NCBI GenBank assembly: GCA_905178155.1
Contig: CAJINV010000001.1
Span: 10,073,432 to 10,137,431, forward strand
Origin: Amoebophrya sp. A120
Taxonomy: Eukaryota > Sar > Dinophyceae > Syndiniales > Amoebophryaceae
Direction of reading: 5' to 3'
Length of the DNA stretch: 64,000 nucleotides
The position numbers were made by a program, and so were the translations under genes. The first letter of the stretch is position 1. Each line of letters starts with the position of its first letter. Shown in pieces: positions 47,001 to 62,000 of this stretch. The notes below the pieces were generated by a model. The model saw only the letters and a list, made by a program, of their open reading frames with translations, searched no databases and was not told where the DNA came from.

Positions 47001-50000
47001 GCCTTCATCGCGAAACACCCGCGGGCGGGGGTCTGCCCGAGTACGCACGCCGCGATGCATCTGGCAGCCAGTCTCGGGGCCGAGATTACAGCATTGGTTC
47101 GTCTGACGGTAGAGACGAGGCAAGGGGAGCGGGGTGAGCTTGACCGCCTGGAAGCGGATCTCGTGACGATCGGAGTGGAGCACAGCGATAGCGCAGAGCG
47201 AACCATTCCGACAAAAATTCTGGACAGGTACGAAGTCCCGACATTGTTGCGATTGGTGATTATGGGTGCGCGGCGCGGCGAAGCCCCGCGCCTCGTGGCG
47301 CGACACAAGAAGAAATCAGCGACCACCGCTCGGGGAAAAAAGGATCGAGTGAGGAGCACACCAACGACCAGCACGTCCCAGCTGGTCCTACATCAGGCCA
47401 CCTCATCAATCCGGTCGAAGATTCGCAAGGCTTTGAAACGAAAACGCACCACATGGCGAGTCGAGCGTGTCGCTGCTGGTGTGGCGGTGCAAGAGGTCAC
47501 TGCGTCCTCCGACCAGCTGCTTCGATCAGAGCTACCGCAAAACGTGCTTTTCGCAATCGCGCGAAACGCGTTGCTGCAGTGGTTCTTCATGGTACCGCCC
47601 ACTGACGGGGTGCGAAAGGCGTCGGATGCCAACGCCAGCCGTTCATTCGAGCATGAGACGGCTTTTTTTGCCCAACTGTTCCGCAGCGACCTCGCAAACG
47701 ATCATTCGTACAAGCAGGACGAACTACTTTCTGATGACGTGGTGCGTGACTGTGGTGGAGCGCCCCGTGTTTCAACAAGAAGCCAGCAATCACGCGGTTC
47801 CGGATGCCCCTTTCCGCTGGAAAAAACTACGATGAAGAAGGTTGGTGGAACGTTTGACAAGATGGACGGCCACCGCGTAGAGCGAAATATCCGCGAGCAC
47901 CGGGTCGTTCCTCGAGCCGGCTACTTGGAGAGCAGTAACGCGCACGCCGTCCGGGACGCGCTTTGGGTTCTGGCCAAGCACCTCCGGCAAGCGGAGGGTC
48001 GCACTGGGTCAGTGCTGCAGAACAATGCGCTGTTTCAAACTGTCACTGTTCTTCTCGCCACCCGCGGTCCGGTCGAAGCCCGCAACGTGCCGGAAGCACT
48101 GCGTCACGACATTCAGCACTTGCAAATCGTTTTGGCCAAGGGGCTGAAGCTGCACTTGGACCTTTTTCCACAGACTGCAGATGTAAACGCCATCAAGCTT
48201 TCTTCTGCCGCCTTTCTCGTGCAGCACCGGCTTTTGCACAAAGGCGCCGCGAGCGGTCCCCGGCGCGAAAGCGACCACACGGCCAAGCTGGTAGATGACG
48301 CGGGTCACGTGCAGATGCGGCAGGTGGGGTACCGAGCGATGCGAAACGCGGTGAGGTCGTTTTTCGTGCAGCTCTCGTCGCGTTTTCAACCCGCAACAGG
48401 CGAGGCTCGCGACGACATACGGCGCTTCGACACTCTTGGGGTGCTGGTTTGGCGGTATGGAGCCGAGGACTCGGACCTGGTTCGCACCTACCTGCGCCAG
48501 TTTTTAATGAGCTCGGATCTGGAGGACGACGACGACGCACTTGAGCTGGACCGTTTCCTACTCCCATTCTGTGCGAAAACAGTGCCGGAGATCCCGCGCA
48601 TCCTGACTCAGGGAATCGCGAGAGAACCGCTAGTGCCGCAGCTGAATTTTATGGCGGCAGCGAATCACCTGCTTTACCAACAGAAACAAAGTTTTGCGTC
48701 TCCGGAATCGAGAACTCAGGTCATGAAAGCGCTAGCGAAGGTTAGCGCGGAGGAGGCATTCGTTGGTAGTGCGGTGGTTACGCCTGGCATCGTGCAGCTG
48801 GTTGCCGCCATTCGGGGGCTGTTGCAAATTGGTCCGGAGGCGATGTCACCTGAAACTTTTGTAGAGAAGGCGGGGTGCCGCAATCGCGTCAAAAAGATGG
48901 ATTCCTCACAAGTGTCTGAATGGAGAAAACAAACGTCTGAAAGCAGCGACAATGAGCAGCCAATGCCGAACACTGAACGCGTGGAAAGATATACGCTGTT
49001 AGCTCACACCTCACGCAAACAGTCCGGAGCGCTTTGCCGACAGTATGTGCTGCAGATCGGCGCCGCTGCGATTCGCGCAGCACGCGAGAGCGGTGCTCTA
49101 CTCCTTCCGGCCACGACTGGGTCCACCAATTTCGGCGGAACCGCCTCCGCGATCGGGAGCATCAGCCGCGACCGCGAGCTGGTGTTGAGTCTGCTGGGGC
49201 TGCTCGTCCAGGACATTTTGGAGCATCCCGAGCTGCAGTCGTTTTTCCGAAGTCCGGCCGCTTTTCGCAAGGCGTTTCGGCCGCCAGTCGCGGAGGAGAC
49301 GCCAGAGCAGAGGTACGCTGCAGTTTCGAGCAAGGTTCGTCTCCTGGGCGACAACAGCGTGCCCGACTCGGACGCGAGTGCGGCCATCTGGGACTTGGCG
49401 CGAGAGGTAGGGCTCTTCGTGTTCGCACCCTCCGGTACGGCGAGAAGCGCATCCGGGTCCTCCGCACGCGCGCCCAATCTCTCCCAAATGGCGGCTGCCC
49501 GATTGTATAGCGTCGTTACAGCTGCGTGCCCGACCAACCCAGACGTGGACGAGCCACTTGCTATGCAATGGCTGAGGCATTCTGACGCGGCCGGACTTCA
49601 AATGGATGTCGATGCGACCGCAGATCATGATGTGGCTTCCTCAAAAGCTACACAGCCCCCCACAGACGCAGGGCGTCCTGAGGCCGCGGAGGGAATGGTG
49701 GCCATCGAGAAGCACTTGTCAAACGTTGCCGAGACCGTTGAGAGCTCGATGCGCTTTACGGACTCAGTTCGGCGGCAGGCGCAAACCAAACACATGGTAG
49801 AGCACATGGCTGCCCGCACGGCCGATTTGCTTTTGACCTCCGTGGCAGCCTCTAACACCATCGGAATGAAGCGGGTGTTTGATGAAGATGAGCGTAGACT
49901 GCTCAAAAACAAACCCAAGTACACCCTCCAGCTGCTGCAGCAGCTTCTGTCCCCGCGAATTTATTGTTTGCGCTGCGAAGATCTTCACGCGGGTGCAACG

Positions 50001-53000
50001 ACTAAAGCCGCAGACTTCACCGGCCTGGACGAAGCGATGTCGCGACGCCGGTTTGTGACAGCTGTGGCTCGCGTCGTGCGCGTCTTTTCTCGTACGAACA
50101 ATAACAATCCTGTGGTGCAAAGCTCAATCGCAGAGATCAATGCCGGCGCTCCTGCCGCCTTTGCCGCCATACAGGAGGACCTTCTCCGGTTCCTCGAGCG
50201 CATGATCCTGCGCTCGGGCCTCACGTCGGACACTACAAATGCGATTCTGGAGGAGCTCGTCAGCAAAGAGGGCGGCAATCGATTTCAGGCAGAGTCGTTG
50301 GCAGAAGCGCGCGCCTTGTTCTGGAAGCGTCTCCTCGGGCAGTACAGAAAAAAGCAGACGGTGGCCGACCTGAGCCACCAGTTGAGCTCCGTCAGTGTGC
50401 AAGATTTGTTCGTGCGGCAAACGGCTCCGTTCTGCGAACCGTCCTCGTTGGAAAAGCGGGTGCAGTTAGAGCACGCGGACCAGATCGTGCAACACATGGC
50501 GCTGGAAGAGGAAACAGGAAACAAAGCAGGTCAACCGGGTTCGCGCATCGTCGTGGCGAATTTTGGCAAGGGGCGGGTGCGGTTTGTCCGCACCAACGCC
50601 GCGATGGGGAAATCCGCCGAGAGTGGCACCGCTGGCACCTCCCCGGTGCAGTTGCAACCCCCGAAGACCCCTTTCGCGAAGGCAATCACGGCGTTGTGTC
50701 GACCGCAAAGTACTACAACTAGCACCAGAGCGTTCCTGGGAGGAAGCACGGACAGTCTACAGTCCGCGGCATCTTCTTCCGAGCAGAAGGGGCCTGGCCT
50801 TCTGAGGCTCTTGATGGGCGGCGGTCAACAAAGCAAGGAGCAACAAGCCCAGCAAGACCCCGCTGAAGGGGAACCTCCAGTGGTTGAGCCGGAGATCGAG
50901 ATCGTGCGGTTCGTCAAACCGGATGCCGTGTTTCCGCCAACGTACGGTCTGCTGGGAGAGACCGAGGCCGTGGTGACCCCGGAGGTCGCAGCGGCCCTGT
51001 TTCAGTGGTCCAAGTTGCTGCTACCGGGAGGCAAGGAAGGAGACGAGGAGTTCGGCGACGTGGGGAAAACGCGGTCCCGTCGTGCCTCTTCTGCTGCCTC
51101 GCTCCTGTCCTTTGGTAGCGCAAGTGGCTTCTCGGACACGAGCGTGGGCACTGGGACCGACAAGGACTTCGCGCGTCGCCTGCGAACCGGTTCCAGCGCT
51201 GTGGGTGCTGGGGTGGAGTTCCAAGGGCTGCCTATATCTTCCCCGCGCCAGCAGTTTACCGCCAAGCTCCGTGAGTTAGTGCAGGACGTGCTCGCCCGCG
51301 TTGCATTGGTGTCAGAGGTGTTGCAACAAAGTGGCGGTGCTGACCCGCTGGATTCTTCCGCCGCCGGCGCTGGGGCAGCTGCGGGAGCAAGAAGCGACGG
51401 CGCCGAGGAGGTGATCGATGAAACAGCCTTTCTGAATGCACAGAGGACGTCCGAAGAAAAGCGGTTGCTGGACGAGGTGCGGGGGCGGATCGTGGAGGAC
51501 GTGAACCTCGCTGCTGCGGCGGAGGCAAATGCAAACGCACCGTCGACAGCCGAGAAGAAACAAATGCGCAAGCAAGACATTACGCTGGTCCTCGCGGACG
51601 CCGTGCTTGCGGCGAGAAATCAAGACGATTCCATTCTTCTCGATCCCTCGAAAAAAGGTCGAGCGATGAAAACCGCCCTGGACGAAGAGGACGACGCAGT
51701 TTCTTTTGACGACATCGGGGAAGTTCCGCGGGAAAAAAGCGGAAAGACCGGGACAGAGCTCTTAGACTGCGCGGACGACTCGCAAACTGGTCGTGCTGAC
51801 TTCGGGCAATCCAGCTGCCAAACGCGACGGCGGATGGCGGCGCTGCTGATCCAGACCTCGTTGGTCCGCACCGTGCGGCAGATTGTGAAGGTCTGGCCGG
51901 ATGTATTCGCTGCCGAGTCGCCTGAACCACCGCCCGTCCACTTACAGGACCTGGTGGTGTTGCTCGGCAAGGTGCACGCGGCTACCGCGCCCTTTGTGCC
52001 CGCTTTGCCGGACGTAGAAAATGCGTTAATGGAGGCAGAGACAGCGAAGCAAAAGGAACAACAAGAGCAGCGCGGCGAATCGGGCGAAGATTCGCCGGCC
52101 GCAAGCACTTCCCTCGCGAAGACGGATGAAACCGACGATCCCGCCGTGCTCGCCGAGCGACAGCAAACGGAGAAAACCACCGAAATGTTGCGCGAGGCCG
52201 GGTACATTGCGCTGGAGCCGAAGAGCGGATCGGCCGAAGACCTGCGCGCACAGGCAGACGCGGTGAAACTCGGAAAGCAGCACACCGTGCTGCGGTCCGA
52301 GCTTCTAGGCTTGTTCACGTGGTTGCTTGACCGGACGATCACCAGTCCGAACGCACCGGACGCACGTTTTATCTCGGCTCAGGTTCGCGTTGCCCACCTA
52401 GAAAGCACTGGCGCAAACCGTGTCGCCATGCCGGCCAAGGACTTCTCTCGGTTTCTGTTGCACAAGTTCGATGCGGACGCGAGTCTTGGGCTGCTCGAGC
52501 GAGACGTGTGGTCGGTGGCCCTGCGCAATGCTGCAGGAGAGGAGGCGGACAGACGCGCAAAAGCGGAGAAGGCGTCCGGCGATGTCCCCATGCCGCAGGC
52601 AGGACCGAGCAGGGATGTGGCAGCAAAGCCCAGTCAAGCTCCTGCTAGTAGTTCTACTCCCAGAGTACAACTAGAGAAGGAAAATCACGCTAAAGTCGAG
52701 ACGATGCTGAAGAACGTTTTTGGCGAAACCACCTTCAACAACGCTCCTCTGACCCGGTCCGTCCGCTGGACGCGACCGGCAGTATTGGAAAACGAATTCG
52801 ATGCAGCCGTCGGACCACAGGGCAAAAAAACCTCGCTGTCTGCCATCTTTTCGGAACTCGGCGCGGATTTTCTGCGGTACGATCAGAAGGGGAAGAAGGG
52901 GAACCTCTTTCTCATTCCCGTACAGAACCACATGAACGACCAGACCTGGAGTCTCGTAGCGGTCGAGCTCCTGCGCGACGTGCTGGAGGAGGATACCTAC

Positions 53001-56000
53001 GAACTTCTGCCCCTCCGGGACGAGTTCGAGGACCAACAGGGGAACAACGCCGATCCGACGAGCGAACAGGGAGAGAAAGCGTACGAGCAGTATCGGTACA
53101 AGCTCGGTCGGCTGTTCATGTCCAGATCAGCTGACGTTCCTGCTGCGCAGTTCCGCATCGGCTCGAAAACTTCGCAAAAAGTGATGGAAAGCGCGCAGAT
53201 GTACGACGCATTGGTACGAACGAAGACTGCCGAGGAGAAAAAAGAAAAAGCCAAGAAGAACGGCGAGGAAAAGGAGGTTTATAAAAATCCTGAAATTGCT
53301 CTGAGTGACAAGAACTTCTTGGACGAGCTTGATCCCGATGTGGATTACCAGGCGCTGCTGGAAAGCATGTCCAGCGCAGGCAATGCCCCGCGCAAAAAGA
53401 CCACGGTGCGAATTTTGCAGAGCCTGGATACAGTGTCCCGCGCCCTCGACCAGCAGCGGGAGGAGGGAATGCAACCCTTTGTGCTGAAGGACTTTCACCG
53501 GAACTTGCGTTCCCTGCAAAAATTCGTCTCGGAAAGCTTCAAACCATCGGCGGTGCCCGTTCCGGCGATGGTACGCAGTGACTTCAATGCGCGGTCGCAA
53601 TGGCTCTTGAAGCGGCTCTCCACGTGGATCAAGCGTGCCCGGGAACTCGAAGTACCGCCGCGCCGCGTGCTGTTTCGCCTTGGCGGCAGACGGTTGGTGG
53701 CAAAAGTATTCATCGCCGAGCCGCCCCCGGAGGAAGCGCTGGAAGAAGCGGCCACCAAAGCTGCGGTGCAAACTCGGGCTGAAATCCGTAACCTAAAAAG
53801 GCAGGCCGGAGCCAAAAAATCCGGCGAAAGAGTGGCTGTTCCTTCTTCAGAAAGCCGCCCTGCTTCTGACGAATCCGCCAACGGATCGGACCCGGTTGAC
53901 AGCACTGTTTTGCTCAACCATGAGAAAACCACCCCGTTGCAACGCGCGGTGCTGCGCAGCGTCGATCTTGCGTTCCATCAACCGATGAACTTGCGAGCCG
54001 AAGGTGTGGGAAGTAGCTCCAGTACAGCCGCGAAAAGGCGGGTCGATCGCATTGCCCATGCGGATGTGCGCGACGCCTATTCTCGCGGACAAACCCAGGT
54101 GGTCGCGGAGCTTGCAGACGGTTTGAAAAAGAAAGATCAACACAACAAGTTCCCTCTGTTGCACAAGCGCATTCGGGACATCGCGGCGAGTGAAAAGGTG
54201 CGGATCGAAACAACGGAACAGGTGCAGTTTATGGTGCAGACCGAAGTGCAATCGCTCACGGTGCCCTGGAGCCCGCTTGCCTTCTACCAGCACGCTGCTT
54301 ACAAAGATCTGAGCACGGCCGCGCAAGAAGCGAGAAAGCGGCAAGAGATGGCGCGCAAGCTCGACCCCGGGACGAAGCAGTTGAAGCGCCTCGAGGCGAA
54401 AGCCATTCGCGCGGTGCGGAAGCCACGAGCCGCGGAGAATTTGGCCCAAATGCTCGGTACCAGCAACAACTTTAGCAAGGAGGGTCTCGTGCGCAAGGCG
54501 TACCAGTCCTGGGCGGAGACGTTCGCGCGGTCGCCCGGCGGCGAAGCGGAGCGGGACCGGTGGCTCGAGCAATTTCGGCTCCTGGGCGAGCGCTACCTGC
54601 AAGAGCAGCAGGCGCTCGAGCGACTGGTAGAAACCGCCTCACAATCAAAATTGATGAACGCGAAATTAGTCGAGATGGTGTCGCGGAAATCGGAAGACGA
54701 GTGGTTCAAGAAAAAACCGGGTGCTCCACAAACGGAAAAAGACGTCCAGTACGACACGAGCACGACGGATAGTGAGAACCCTGTGTACGGCAATTTGGAC
54801 AAAAACACACAGGAAAAGATTGCGGAAATTACGGTGAAGGACCCAAAATCTGACCTCGCGGCGCAGAAGTACCTGCAGGCCTTCATCAGCACCATGAAGC
54901 AGGCGGACGAGTTCAAGGGCCTGTCAGAACAAGACTTCCAGGCCAAGGTGCAGGGAGAAATCGACGAGTTTATGGCGAAGCATTCCGGTCTCAGTGTGTC
55001 GGACGCCATGGGGCGCGATTTTGACGAGATGGTGGAGTACGCAGTGGACGAAGGGCTGTTAGACCCGAACTGGCGGGAGAATGTTGCGAAGAGTGCTTCT
55101 TCAGATGTTGAGATGAAAGACCGGGCTCTGCTTGCTGCGCCCAAGAAAGTTTTCAAGCAGTACGATTTCAATGACCCGAACGTTCGGCAAGGGCTCATTT
55201 TGGACACCTTGAAGGACGCGTTTGTTTCGCTCGGTGCCCGCGATCGCGCCATCCGGCTCGGCGACATTCTGCAAGCGCGCCGGGACCGCCGGTGGCGGAA
55301 AGTGCTCGGGATTGGGGAAGAGGTGAAAAATCTGTCCGCGTGGTTCTACACGTACACGCAGAAGCCCAGCGAGGCGTTCGCCGACCTGTCGCACCGTTTA
55401 AGCTTCCTTTCCGCCAAAGAAACGGGTGCGAACAGAAGAGCGCTAGCGGTGTTTGAGGATGACCGTCGCCGGGCGCTCGCGGATGCCGTGCTGAAGGCAT
55501 TTGACCCACAGAAGCTGCCGCGCAGCATTCGCCGCTGGGCGTCCGCTTTTTCCGTGTTGGAGTCGGGCGTTGCCGTGGCGAAATTCGCGTTGATGACGGG
55601 TTTGCTGGATGTGCAGCTGGACCCTTTGAAGAAGCAGCACGAGGCGAGTATCAAACCATCGCAGGAAGAGACTGACCTCTTGGGCTTGCGCGCGGAGTTG
55701 GAGAAAACTTTCGCGCAAGATGCAGAAGTGGCGGGGAAGATGAACCAAGCTGGAAGTAGAAAGGGGCATGATCAAGGGCTGCAACGAGGTACAATGAGCA
55801 TCGGTTACGCAATGCTACCAAAGCTGGACCACAATGAACAAACTACCGCAGAAGGAGTTTCTGATGCCGCCATGCGACAAAGCCAGCCGGGTTACGCCGT
55901 GCTGTACAGGGACTTCGGCGCTCATCAACAAGGTACAACTGGTCCTTCTGGCTTAGCTGCTGCGGCCGGCGTAGATCATACCGCAAGTAGCGAAAGTGCG

Positions 56001-59000
56001 TCACTCGAAGTCGAAATCGGCTCGCTGGCGAAGGTGGTGCCCGGAACGACAGTCGGCATGCGTCGCAAGGGGGTGTCTGGCATGCTCGCGGAGTTTTTGC
56101 ATCACTACAAGGCGCCTCGACAGCGCGTGCAGCAGCTTTTGCACTATCTCCGTGTGGCCACCTTTTTTTCCGCACAGAACTTCCTTCGCCCATGGTGGCG
56201 CCATTTTCTATCCGTCTATCCGGGAAGCAGCCCGTCCCCGGCCTCAGTACCCAGGCAGAGCTCCGGTATGAGCAGACCCCGAGCGGGTAGTGCTGCGCTG
56301 GAGCAAGCGCCGACGCCGGATTTGTCGTGGGCAGCTGTGCTCGATTTTTTTGCGCCTACAACTTCTTTCCGCGGCACGCGCTTGCAGGCGCTGAACTCGC
56401 TGAGCGGGGTTGTCCCCTTGCTGTCGGAGTCAATCAGTGACTTGTTCTCGAGCCAACAGCAAGCCCGCTTGCTTTCGGCCGCTGGCATCCTCGCTTCGCC
56501 GGCATATCGCCGCTTAGGCGGAAATCTCGCGTTTGATGAGGAGCCGCTGGAGAACCTGAAGGAGAGCGTGAAACAGCGCAAGCCGCTGGCTGCGTTGATC
56601 CCCGCGATTAGTGCGATTGCGGCGCCGGCACACCAGACCAGTGCGGCCGCCTGGAATCCGTTTCGCAACACTCAGTCCGGAGAACTGGACAAGAGCGGCG
56701 CCGCGAACGTCGGCCTGGCCACGGAATACCAGCAAGAGCAGCAGACCGATACGGAAAAAGAACAGGAAGTCGCGGTCGATCTGGAGCAGGAGATGGAACT
56801 CGAGCAGGAGCAGGAACAGGAGATGACACACCAGTTGATGGCCTCCCTCGCGTCCCAGACCCAGCAGACCCAGCAAGCGAGCTTTGACCAGAATCTCGAC
56901 GGCGACATGGGCGAGAAGTACGTGGCTGAAATTCCAGATTCCGAGATTGAGGAGGCGGAAAGAAACAGGATCAGATATCACAACTTGTGCCAAAACGAAA
57001 ACCTTGGTCGACGCCTTTTCGGGGTGAATTGCCTTGAGGAGCTACACGAGGTTTACGACCATCTGCTCGACGACGGCTTCAAGGAGGGATTCGGTTTGGA
57101 CAAGATCGCGCAGAAAGAAGCCCGGTTGAAAGCGGGGAGGCCCTTTGCAGCGCCGGTGATGAAAACAGACAAGGATGGAAAAGATACAGGCGTCCCGAAA
57201 AGGCTCCCGCGCCACAACACGCGGCAACTGGTGGACCTTCTGTTTTCCCAGCAGGGATCTTTTGTCAACGCGAAAAGAATTCAAAGACAACACTTCTCCG
57301 GCGCGAACCTGCGAGCGCAGCACTGGGCGCAAGTCGCGACGGCCCCAAAAGAGGAGCACGAGCCCCTCCACGTCGCCCTCGACGCCGACGCAACCATGAT
57401 GAACAAGCAGGCTTCCGAAACATCGGAGCGCACGCTGCCCTTCGCGGAGAACTTGGATCGGATTCTGACGGTTTTGAATTTTAAGCCAGGTGAAGACGAA
57501 TCCAGTTTGAAGCTAAACCCGTACCGGGAACAAATTTTACTGGAGGGAGGTGAAAGTCAGCTTTATAACATGCAGATTCCGCTCAAGCGCTCGATCCCCC
57601 TGATCCGGCACAACGTGGTCGCGGAAGAAATGCAAAACCTTGCGTTCGATTTTACCGCTATGGAAATCCTGAAGTATCTGGTCACCGGCCGACCGCCCAA
57701 CTACAGCCGGAAGCCGCGGTGGGGTGACGCGAACGGCGACGAGGACGAGAGGGCTTTAGAGGACGACGGGCAGGACGGAACGTTTGAAACCCTGGAGCGC
57801 GGTCTGTATTCCGGCGTTGTTGCGATCAGCGCGCAGGCAGAGCAAGAGCGAGAAAAGCAGCTGCTCGCGTACCAGGAGAGTCATTTGCTCGACGTAAAGG
57901 TGTCGTCTCGGAAGCACGGCGAAGACAAACTCGTTCTCCCTAGCGGCAAGTACGGAGTAGATGGTGAGAACCGTCGGTCCTCAGGGTCCACGCTTGTGAT
58001 TGAGAATCGTGCCATGCTAGATGCCCGGCAGGACCCGACGCTCCTGAGCGCGGTCCAGCGGAGCGAGGTGAAGCGGCAGGAGCGCGAAGAGCAAATGCAG
58101 ACCCAAGACGCAGACAGCGACCAAGGACCGGCTTCGGCCTCTCAAACGGAAGAGAACTCGGAGGGTAAGCGCTTTGATCCGAATGGATTTTTGAATACGG
58201 GTTCCATGACCTACCGCAGAAAGGTGATCCTGCTGCTGTGGCGGCTACGACGCTACTCCAGTAAGTACATCGAGGGGAAGACCATTCAGGGCTACGAGGG
58301 CTGGCTGACAAAAGCGCGCGATGACTGGCAAAAGTACTTTTACAATTCCGATATGGACAAGAATCACAACATTGGGGCAGGAGTGTACTGGGAGTTCCTG
58401 GATCTGCCGATGTCCGAGACGTGGCGACACTGGCGCTTGACCCAAACGCGAAAAGAAGTCGAGGACAAGCATGGGGAATTCCTCGCGGAGTGGGACTGGG
58501 CTCACAAGCAACGCAACCGCAACGTGGTCTCGCGGGCCGCGCACGCCGCTGGTGCCGGCATCTGGGGCGGCATAAAGTCGCTGTGGCGTGGCGTCACGAA
58601 CGTGGTTACGACGGTTGCGTCTGGTGTTGCGCAAGGGTGTATGTATGTCGCCGCTGGGGTGCAGAAAGTTCGGCAGTTTTTTCCTGGTGGCGACTTCAAC
58701 GCGCACCGCCGCAAATGGGGCGTGCAGATGGAACGCCACATGTACTTGAACCAGCGCAACCTGCTGGAGAATATTGCGGCGAAGGAAACGCTCGTGGACA
58801 AGATCATGACCTTCTTGCGCTTCGATCCCGCGGTCGACCGTCCTCTCAGCGAGCTTTTGAAGGAGGAGGAGGATGCGCAGGCAGAAGTGGCACAAACTCG
58901 GAAAAACCGCAAGGGGCCTGGCGCACCCGAGTACTGGCGAGATGTTTTGCAGGAGTCGTGCAAAGAGACCCTCTTGCAGAAGGAGCTTGCCTCGAGGTTG

Positions 59001-62000
59001 TTCCAGCACGTCGATACGGCTGGCGCAATCGGCGAACAGACAAGTCCTCTCGTTCGAGAGATGAAGAGCCTAATCGCTGACTTCGAAACTTCAGTTCTGA
59101 CCCCGGCCCTCAGTTACGGTAACAGCGACTTCATTCGCATCATGCGCAGTCCGGACGGCGCAGAGCGCAACGCTATCCGCGACAGGGAGCCCTACAACGC
59201 GAACCGTTGGCGTGGTAACGACGGCCAGTTGGCCTCGTTATCCATCGCTGAAGGCGTCCTGCGAAAGTACTTTTTGGAACTGTTCCGACACGCCCTGCTA
59301 CCGTACTTGGTCCGGCCCGAGGATGTCTGGGCGGCCACGCAGCAAACGTGCGCAGCCGCCATGAGGGAGCACTGGCATTTCGATCAAAGTCCTGAGGACG
59401 TGAAAACCAGAATGAATTCGAAACAGAAAATCGCGAGAGTGCGTGCTACCATCAGCACCTCAGCTGCCAAAGCTGCGTTTTCTGGACGGGAATCAAAGAT
59501 GGCGGAAAAGGTACAAGACAGGGCTCGGAGGCTGCGAGCCCAATTGGATCTGCGCAACTTTGCGGCCCGTTGGGACGCGGAGCGTCGCAAAACAACTAAC
59601 ACCGACCGAACGCCAACCGCACTGGAAAACATGTACGGTTTCCTGCTTCGCGAAGTCTTTCTCAGAGATCCCGAGCCGCTGCTGACGCGTATTTCGCCTG
59701 ACCATCCCGCGGGACCAACGGCGGAATTTGTCGTCGCCGGTACGCAAAAGGAACGTGCAGACGACCTGGAGAGGATCAAATGGCCAGACAGCATGCGATG
59801 GGCGAATTCAGCGGGAATGTATCAGATGGGGAACATGAAAAAACTGCAGCGAAATGGGCCGCACGCAACCGCGCTACACAGCGTCGAAAACCAAGATGCT
59901 CGCAGTGTCGTGCGGCGGGCCCTGACTGGCGCGCCAGTGACAGTCTCCAGTTCCATCTTCACAGAAAGGGTCGACCTTGTGCGCGACCCAGAGAAGCGTG
60001 GCGATGACACGGACGCACTTCCCGTTGGCGCGCCCTGGCTTCTTTTCGACAAGGTCGGATGGTCGGTTTCGCATCACATGACCGACAAGAATGACCCACG
60101 CCTTCCTGGGGCGTCTGTCAGAGCCGCGTGGCAAGACGCGCCGGATCCGAAAACCCTGTTCGAATCGTTTCGCAACGAGCGCGTCTACCTGCACCCTTTC
60201 CTCCCGCAGTACGAGCGACAGGCGAAGTTAGAAGCGAAGATCGACGGGTCGTTTTCGGCTGCTTCGCTGTTGCGGTCGGAACGGCGGCAACGCCTGAATA
60301 TCGTACAGGGGCTGATCAACATTTTTAACCCGAACTGGAGAGACAAGCAGTCCTGGCCCGCATTCCGCGGAAATTTCCAGCACTCGATGCGGATGGAGCT
60401 TCTGCAAAGCGCACGACAGTGGGAAGCCTACGGAAAGGAAATTTTGGAGCCCGGCGGCAGCGACGCCGTGAGTGCGGCGGGGCGGTTGGCTCCTCGAAGC
60501 GGGAACTTTGTCCAGTTTGACGCACAAGGACGGCGGTCCGGCGGGGTAAAAGCTGGAATGGAACTGCTCGGCAGCACGATGCGCAACCTGAATAAGAGCG
60601 CGGCGGAAAAAGACGAGAACGAACTGCGGCAAATTGCGAACGAGCAGCCTGCGTTTAGCCAAGAGTTCATTGCGTACACGGCCGAGCAGAAGGTAAAGTT
60701 TCTGCGCGTGGGCAAGGAAGATCTGATGTACCAGTATGTTGCGCCCGAAGATTTTAAGGAGAAGCACCTAAAAGCGGAAGAGAGTCCGCTGACCGAAGCG
60801 GAGCTTGAGAAGCAAGTGAGCTTGAAGCAGAAGGAGACGGAGGAGCGTATCAAGAAACGCCGTGGGGATGGTGTGGAGGACGCGCGCGAAAAGAACCGAA
60901 GGCAGCAGGGGCCGCTGACTACAGCTGAAGTTGCTGAAGTGACAGAGACGGTGAGCCAGTGCCGAGAAAGGCTGCAAGAAGAGAACGTCGTGAAAACGAA
61001 AAATCGAGACGATCTTCGCAATGCTGAGCAGAGGCGGTGGGAAAAAATGCGGCGGGAGCGGGCGAAAGAAGCCAGAGATGTACGTGAGGCCAAGATTGCG
61101 GAGGGCTTGAAGCACTTTCAAGTGAATCGACAGGGGCTCGAGCAGAAGATCAAGCAGCGGCGCCGTGAGCTCTACAAGTTCCAGCGCCGGCGGGTGTGGC
61201 AGATGCGGTGGCTGAGCATCCAAATGCTGGAGGCTCTGCGGGAAAAGCAGCGAAACCTCCTGTATGCCGAGGAGGCGGCGTGGGATTCAAAAATAAGATT
61301 GGATCCAAGCGAGCGGGAGGCAAAGGTGTTGCAGAAGTGGTGGGAGGGCGAAAAAAGACAAGTCGAGGCCGGGGAGGCCGAGTTCGACAAGCTCCTGTAC
61401 AATTGGCTCAAGAACAACGGCAATATGGTAGACAGCATGAAGGGTGAGAACGGGAGAGATGCCACTCTGAACGCCCTCCCGGCGGATTTCGCGCCGGCGT
61501 CTAGGCTGGACAACTTCTCAGCGGAAGAGAAGCTCTGGCTGCAAACCGAGCTCCGAGCGGACTTCATTCAAACGCGCGACGCGGCGCGGGCCCGGTGCCG
61601 CCAATTAGAAGCTTTTGTGGTGGGCATCAAAGCCAACAGTGACGACGCCGGCGATGACAAAATCGGCGACGACGACGACGAAGACATCAAGGAGCTCCGC
61701 ACCATGGTGCTCGCGCGGGTGCAGAACATCGTTGATTCTATCGCGAATCTCGACCCGAACCACGCCAAGCAAAAATTCGTCAATGAACTGAAGAACGTAC
61801 GCACTAGCGTCTCGCGGGTCACGTCGCGCCGACCGCTTTCTTTGCTCGCAAACGAGTTCGAGCCGTCCGAGGATTTGAGCCCCTCGCGGGGGGGCGTCGG
61901 AAGCCTGATCAGCAGCTTCGAGAACCTGAGACTGGGATCTTCCTACGGTAGTCAACAAACCCCGGATGACAGCCGGGAGAATCTCCGATCGTTCTCCTCG

